Assembly: GCA_023430465.1 (NCBI GenBank)
Contig: JAEZAM010000028.1
Span: 1 to 26,181 of the forward strand
Direction: 5' to 3'
Source of the DNA: Bacteroidota bacterium
Lineage (GTDB): Bacteria; Bacteroidota; Bacteroidia; Chitinophagales; Chitinophagaceae
DNA length: 26,181 nt
The position numbers were made by a program, and so were the translations under genes. Numbering within the stretch: position 1 is the stretch's first letter; each line of letters opens with the position of its first letter. This document shows, piece by piece, positions 24,181-26,181 of the stretch. The notes below the pieces were generated by a model. The model made no database searches. It had not been told where the DNA came from and saw only the letters and a list, made by a program, of their open reading frames with translations.

Positions 24181-24618
24181 ATGAAAAAAATCATTTTTGC
24201 CCTGCTTGCGGTATCACTGATATCCTGTGGTACCAACGACAAAACAGCCGCTGACGCCACCAAATCTGATGCAACGGTAAGTGCCGGTGACTCAACTGCA
24301 GTTACGTCGATCCAGTGGCTGGACTCCACCCACCGCGAACTCGGAAAGATCAAACTTGGTGAAAAAGTGGAAGTAGCTTACCGCTTTAAAAATACGGGAA
24401 ACAAAAACCTGGTGATCGAAGACGTACAGGCTCAGTGTGGATGTACAGTACCTGAAAAGCCAGAGAAACCCATCGCACCGGGTGAAGAGGGCGTGATCAA
24501 AGCCGTGTTCAACAGTGAAGGCCGTGGTGCAGGCACTGTAAGGAAAGGTGTAACGGTAAGAGCCAATACCTCCGAAAAAAGCCATGAACTGAGCTTCGGT
24601 GTGGAAGTGACCAATTAA
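24181..24618 (+). CDS. DUF1573 domain lipoprotein
   Basis: A 145-residue protein with a lipoprotein signal peptide: KKIIFALLAVSLISCG, with the lipobox LISC and lipidated Cys16. A low-complexity linker (17-40) leads to one DUF1573 domain (about 45-143). That domain has the family features ELGKIKLGEKVEVAYRFKNT, the VQAQCGCTVP cysteine pair, and APGEEGVIKAVFNSEGRG. DUF1573 is an Ig-like beta-sandwich domain very common in Bacteroidota; its function is not established. The absence of acidic residues right after the Cys does not predict surface export, so a periplasmic location is more likely. It lies 21 bp before yajC. Confidence 0.9.
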   Translation: MKKIIFALLAVSLISCGTNDKTAADATKSDATVSAGDSTAVTSIQWLDSTHRELGKIKLGEKVEVAYRFKNTGNKNLVIEDVQAQCGCTVPEKPEKPIAPGEEGVIKAVFNSEGRGAGTVRKGVTVRANTSEKSHELSFGVEVTN

Positions 24619-24639
24619 TTTCTTAAAATCAGCTATACA

Positions 24640-24975
24640 ATGAATCACATTTATCTGCTACAGGCAAAAGCAGCGGGTCCTTTCGGAAGCGCAACGTCGA
24701 TCATTTTCCTTGGTGGTATGATCCTCGTCTTTTGGCTGTTCTTTATTCGCCCCCAGGCAAAACGTGCCAAGAACCAGAAGAAATTTATTGAGGAAATCCA
24801 GAAAGGCGATAAAATCGTAACCATTGCCGGAATTCATGGCACTATCAATAAAGTAAATGAAGATGGCACATTGGAGATCCAGGTAAGCCCCGGTAGCTAC
24901 ATCAAGATCGAAAAGACTGCCATCAGCATGGACTGGACAGCAGCGCTGAACAAGCCCGTTGCTGAAAAGAAATAA
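24640..24975 (+). CDS. yajC: Sec translocase accessory subunit YajC
   Basis: A 111-residue inner-membrane protein. One transmembrane helix (about 20-38, SIIFLGGMILVFWLFFI) is followed by the hallmark RPQAKRAKNQKKF basic stretch and a small cytoplasmic domain with GDKIVTIAGIHGTI. YajC associates with SecDF in protein export. It starts 21 bp after the DUF1573 stop, consistent with co-transcription, and is followed by an intrinsic terminator. The order nusB, yajC, coaE is frequent in Bacteroidota. Confidence 0.95.
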   Translation: MNHIYLLQAKAAGPFGSATSIIFLGGMILVFWLFFIRPQAKRAKNQKKFIEEIQKGDKIVTIAGIHGTINKVNEDGTLEIQVSPGSYIKIEKTAISMDWTAALNKPVAEKK

Positions 24976-24989
24976 TCTGATCGTATTTT

Positions 24990-25031
24990 AAATTCCATGT
25001 ACGGCATGAACACATGCGGTACATGGAATTT
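24990..25031 (+). terminator. Long hairpin terminator after yajC
   Basis: AAATTCCATGTAC (24990-25002) pairs with GTACATGGAATTT (25019-25031). The stem continues, after one G-G mismatch, through GCATG/CATGC to a 4-nt loop. A T-rich stretch follows (GTATTTTTA). It ends 23 bp before coaE, so coaE either has a promoter within that gap or depends on read-through. Confidence 0.75.
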
Positions 25032-25054
25032 GTATTTTTATAGAAATATACTTC

Positions 25055-25657
25055 ATGCTAAAAGTTGGCATAACGGGGGGCATTGGCAGTGGGAAATCCA
25101 CTGTCGCAAAGGTCTTCGCCTTACTCGGTGTGCCCGTTTACAATGCAGACAATGCCTCGCGGCAATTGATGAATGAAGATCCTGCCATCGTAGCCGCCAT
25201 TACGGAACATTTTGGGCCGGAAAGTTATACGGAGAAAAAGCTGAACCGCGCCCACCTGGCCTCGATCGTTTTCCAGGATGCTGAAAAACTGGCCATATTG
25301 AACAAACTCACCCACCCTGCCACCATTCGACATGCGGGCGAATGGATGGAAAGACATGCGGCCACCGGAACTGTACCCTATATTCTCAAAGAAGCCGCAC
25401 TCATCTTCGAAAGCGGATCTGCTGCCGGCCTTGACTATGTGATCGGCGTGTCTGCACCATTGGCCCTGCGCATCCGCCGGATCATGCAGCGCGACAACGT
25501 ATCCCGCGAAGATGTTCAGCAGCGGATCGACAAACAACTGGATGAATCTATCAAAATGAAATTATGTGATGCGGTGATTGTAAATGATGAAATTTCGATG
25601 GTGATACCGCAAGTGTTGGCACTGCATGAGAAGATGACAGAGCTAAGTAAAAATTAA
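25055..25657 (+). CDS. coaE: Dephospho-CoA kinase
   Basis: A 200-residue P-loop kinase that phosphorylates the 3'-hydroxyl of dephospho-CoA, the last step of coenzyme A synthesis. It has Walker A GGIGSGKST (8-16), the following VPVYNADNASRQL block around Asp32 that fits the family's DAD region, HPATIR near 87-92, and the lid region RIRRIMQRDNVSREDVQQRI (about 138-157). The C-terminal CDAVIVND strand is also conserved. Length matches the family. The stop codon lies inside the left arm of a bidirectional terminator. Confidence 0.96.
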   Translation: MLKVGITGGIGSGKSTVAKVFALLGVPVYNADNASRQLMNEDPAIVAAITEHFGPESYTEKKLNRAHLASIVFQDAEKLAILNKLTHPATIRHAGEWMERHAATGTVPYILKEAALIFESGSAAGLDYVIGVSAPLALRIRRIMQRDNVSREDVQQRIDKQLDESIKMKLCDAVIVNDEISMVIPQVLALHEKMTELSKN

Positions 25658-25696
25658 AAATGAAAAAGTAAAACCCTTTTTCATTTTTAATTTTTT
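25649..25696. terminator. Bidirectional A/T-rich terminator between coaE and the aminotransferase
   Basis: A perfect 20-bp inverted repeat (25649-25668 with 25676-25695) encloses a 7-nt loop (TAAAACC). The left arm is purine-rich and the right arm is T-rich; each strand's transcript would end in a U-rich tract. It lies between convergent genes and overlaps the last two sense codons and the stop of coaE. Its left-arm word AATTAAAAATGAAAAA recurs at 4093-4108. Confidence 0.75.
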
Positions 25697-25724
25697 CATT
25701 ATGGATCTGCCTCTCAGCATTTGA

Positions 25725-26181
25725 TCACTGTAATTTTGCCAATGCTTCTTTAATCCTCTTCCACGCTTCCTCAATTTTCGGGAGACTGTTCGCGAAGGAG
25801 AATCTTACACAATCCGGATCACCAAAGGCCTCTCCCATCACGGAAGACACATGCGCATTGTTGAGCAGGTACATACAAAAATCGCCGGAGGTATGAATGA
25901 CAGTTGTACCATCAGACTTGCCAAAGTAATGACTGATATCCGGGAAGATATAAAACGCACCATCGGGCTCGGAACAGGTGATACCCGGAATCTCGCGCAC
26001 GAGTTCCAGCACACGCTTGCGACGACGGGCAAACTCTTCTACCATTTCCTGTGTAGGACGGAGATCGGTGGTAAGCGCCGTGACCGCTGCTTTCTGTGTG
26101 ATGGAACTGGTACCGCTGGTGAACTGCCCCTGGATTTTCTCGGCAGCCTTGGCAATGGCCACGGAAGACGCGGTGTAACCA
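25725..26181 (-). CDS. Class I aminotransferase (aspartate aminotransferase-like), C-terminal fragment
   Basis: The reading frame is open to the right edge, so this is the last 151 or so residues of a longer gene. The visible part starts GYTASSVAIAKAAEKIQGQF, just after the expected PLP-lysine/arginine segment (GWRIGY in relatives). It continues with TSGTSSITQKAAVTAL, DGAFYIFPDIS and CVRFSFANS, whose Arg binds the substrate alpha-carboxylate. This pattern fits the aspartate/tyrosine/aromatic aminotransferase subgroup common in Bacteroidota. An internal GTG at 26162 is not a real start. Substrate specificity cannot be fixed without the N-terminal half. It converges on coaE across the shared terminator. 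Confidence 0.88.
   Translation of the reverse strand, partial: GYTASSVAIAKAAEKIQGQFTSGTSSITQKAAVTALTTDLRPTQEMVEEFARRRKRVLELVREIPGITCSEPDGAFYIFPDISHYFGKSDGTTVIHTSGDFCMYLLNNAHVSSVMGEAFGDPDCVRFSFANSLPKIEEAWKRIKEALAKLQ

Noticed and set aside
1..26181. CRISPR array, transposase, phage genes or tRNA genes
   Set aside because: No regularly spaced identical repeats, no transposase or integrase motifs, no terminal inverted repeats with target duplications, and no tRNA cloverleaf were recognised by eye.

Overview
The window (26,181 bp, no rRNA or tRNA seen) looks like ordinary chromosomal DNA from a member of the Bacteroidota, most likely Chitinophagaceae or a close relative. Reasons: three large secreted proteases end in a type IX secretion (T9SS) C-terminal sorting domain. 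Several genes are preceded by the Bacteroidota -7 element TAnnTTTG (2244, 5879, 14631, 23150, 24129). NusB is of the long form known from this phylum. There are no convincing Shine-Dalgarno sequences. The genus is inference.

Layout. (1) 1-2106, minus strand: a tight run EamA transporter > branched-chain aminotransferase (ilvE) > start of an NAD(P)-binding protein cut by the window edge. Divergent from it is a MocR-type GntR/aminotransferase regulator (2270-3709, plus), which probably controls the run. (2) 3710-4226, no protein gene: a strong candidate 6S RNA on the minus strand (about 3981-3805) with its own promoter and terminator, then a mosaic of short repeats that abuts the next stop codon. 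(3) 4227-5852, minus: a YbiT-like ABC-F ATPase whose second nucleotide site is degenerate. (4) 6000-12341, minus: two tandem paralogous T9SS-secreted reprolysin-like zinc metalloproteases, each with its own terminator. (5) 12558-14578, minus: groES-groEL. (6) 14833-17880, plus: an M43 (cytophagalysin/pappalysin-like) T9SS-secreted protease. (7) 17951-23035, minus: a very long soluble histidine kinase (N-terminal PAS-like domain, GAF, eight more PAS) followed 9 bp later by a stand-alone receiver. (8) 23184-25657, plus: housekeeping cluster nusB, DUF1573 lipoprotein, yajC, coaE. (9) 25725-26181, minus: C-terminal part of a class I aminotransferase, cut by the window edge.

Most transcription units end in clear intrinsic terminators: 3805, 5953, 9184, 12505, 17893, 24990 and 25649. 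The items most worth a second look are the 6S RNA candidate, the asymmetric ABC-F protein, loss of the Met-turn methionine in one of the two reprolysin paralogues, the promoter region between MocR and the transporter, and the multi-PAS kinase. I did not find a clearly unprecedented multi-gene system.
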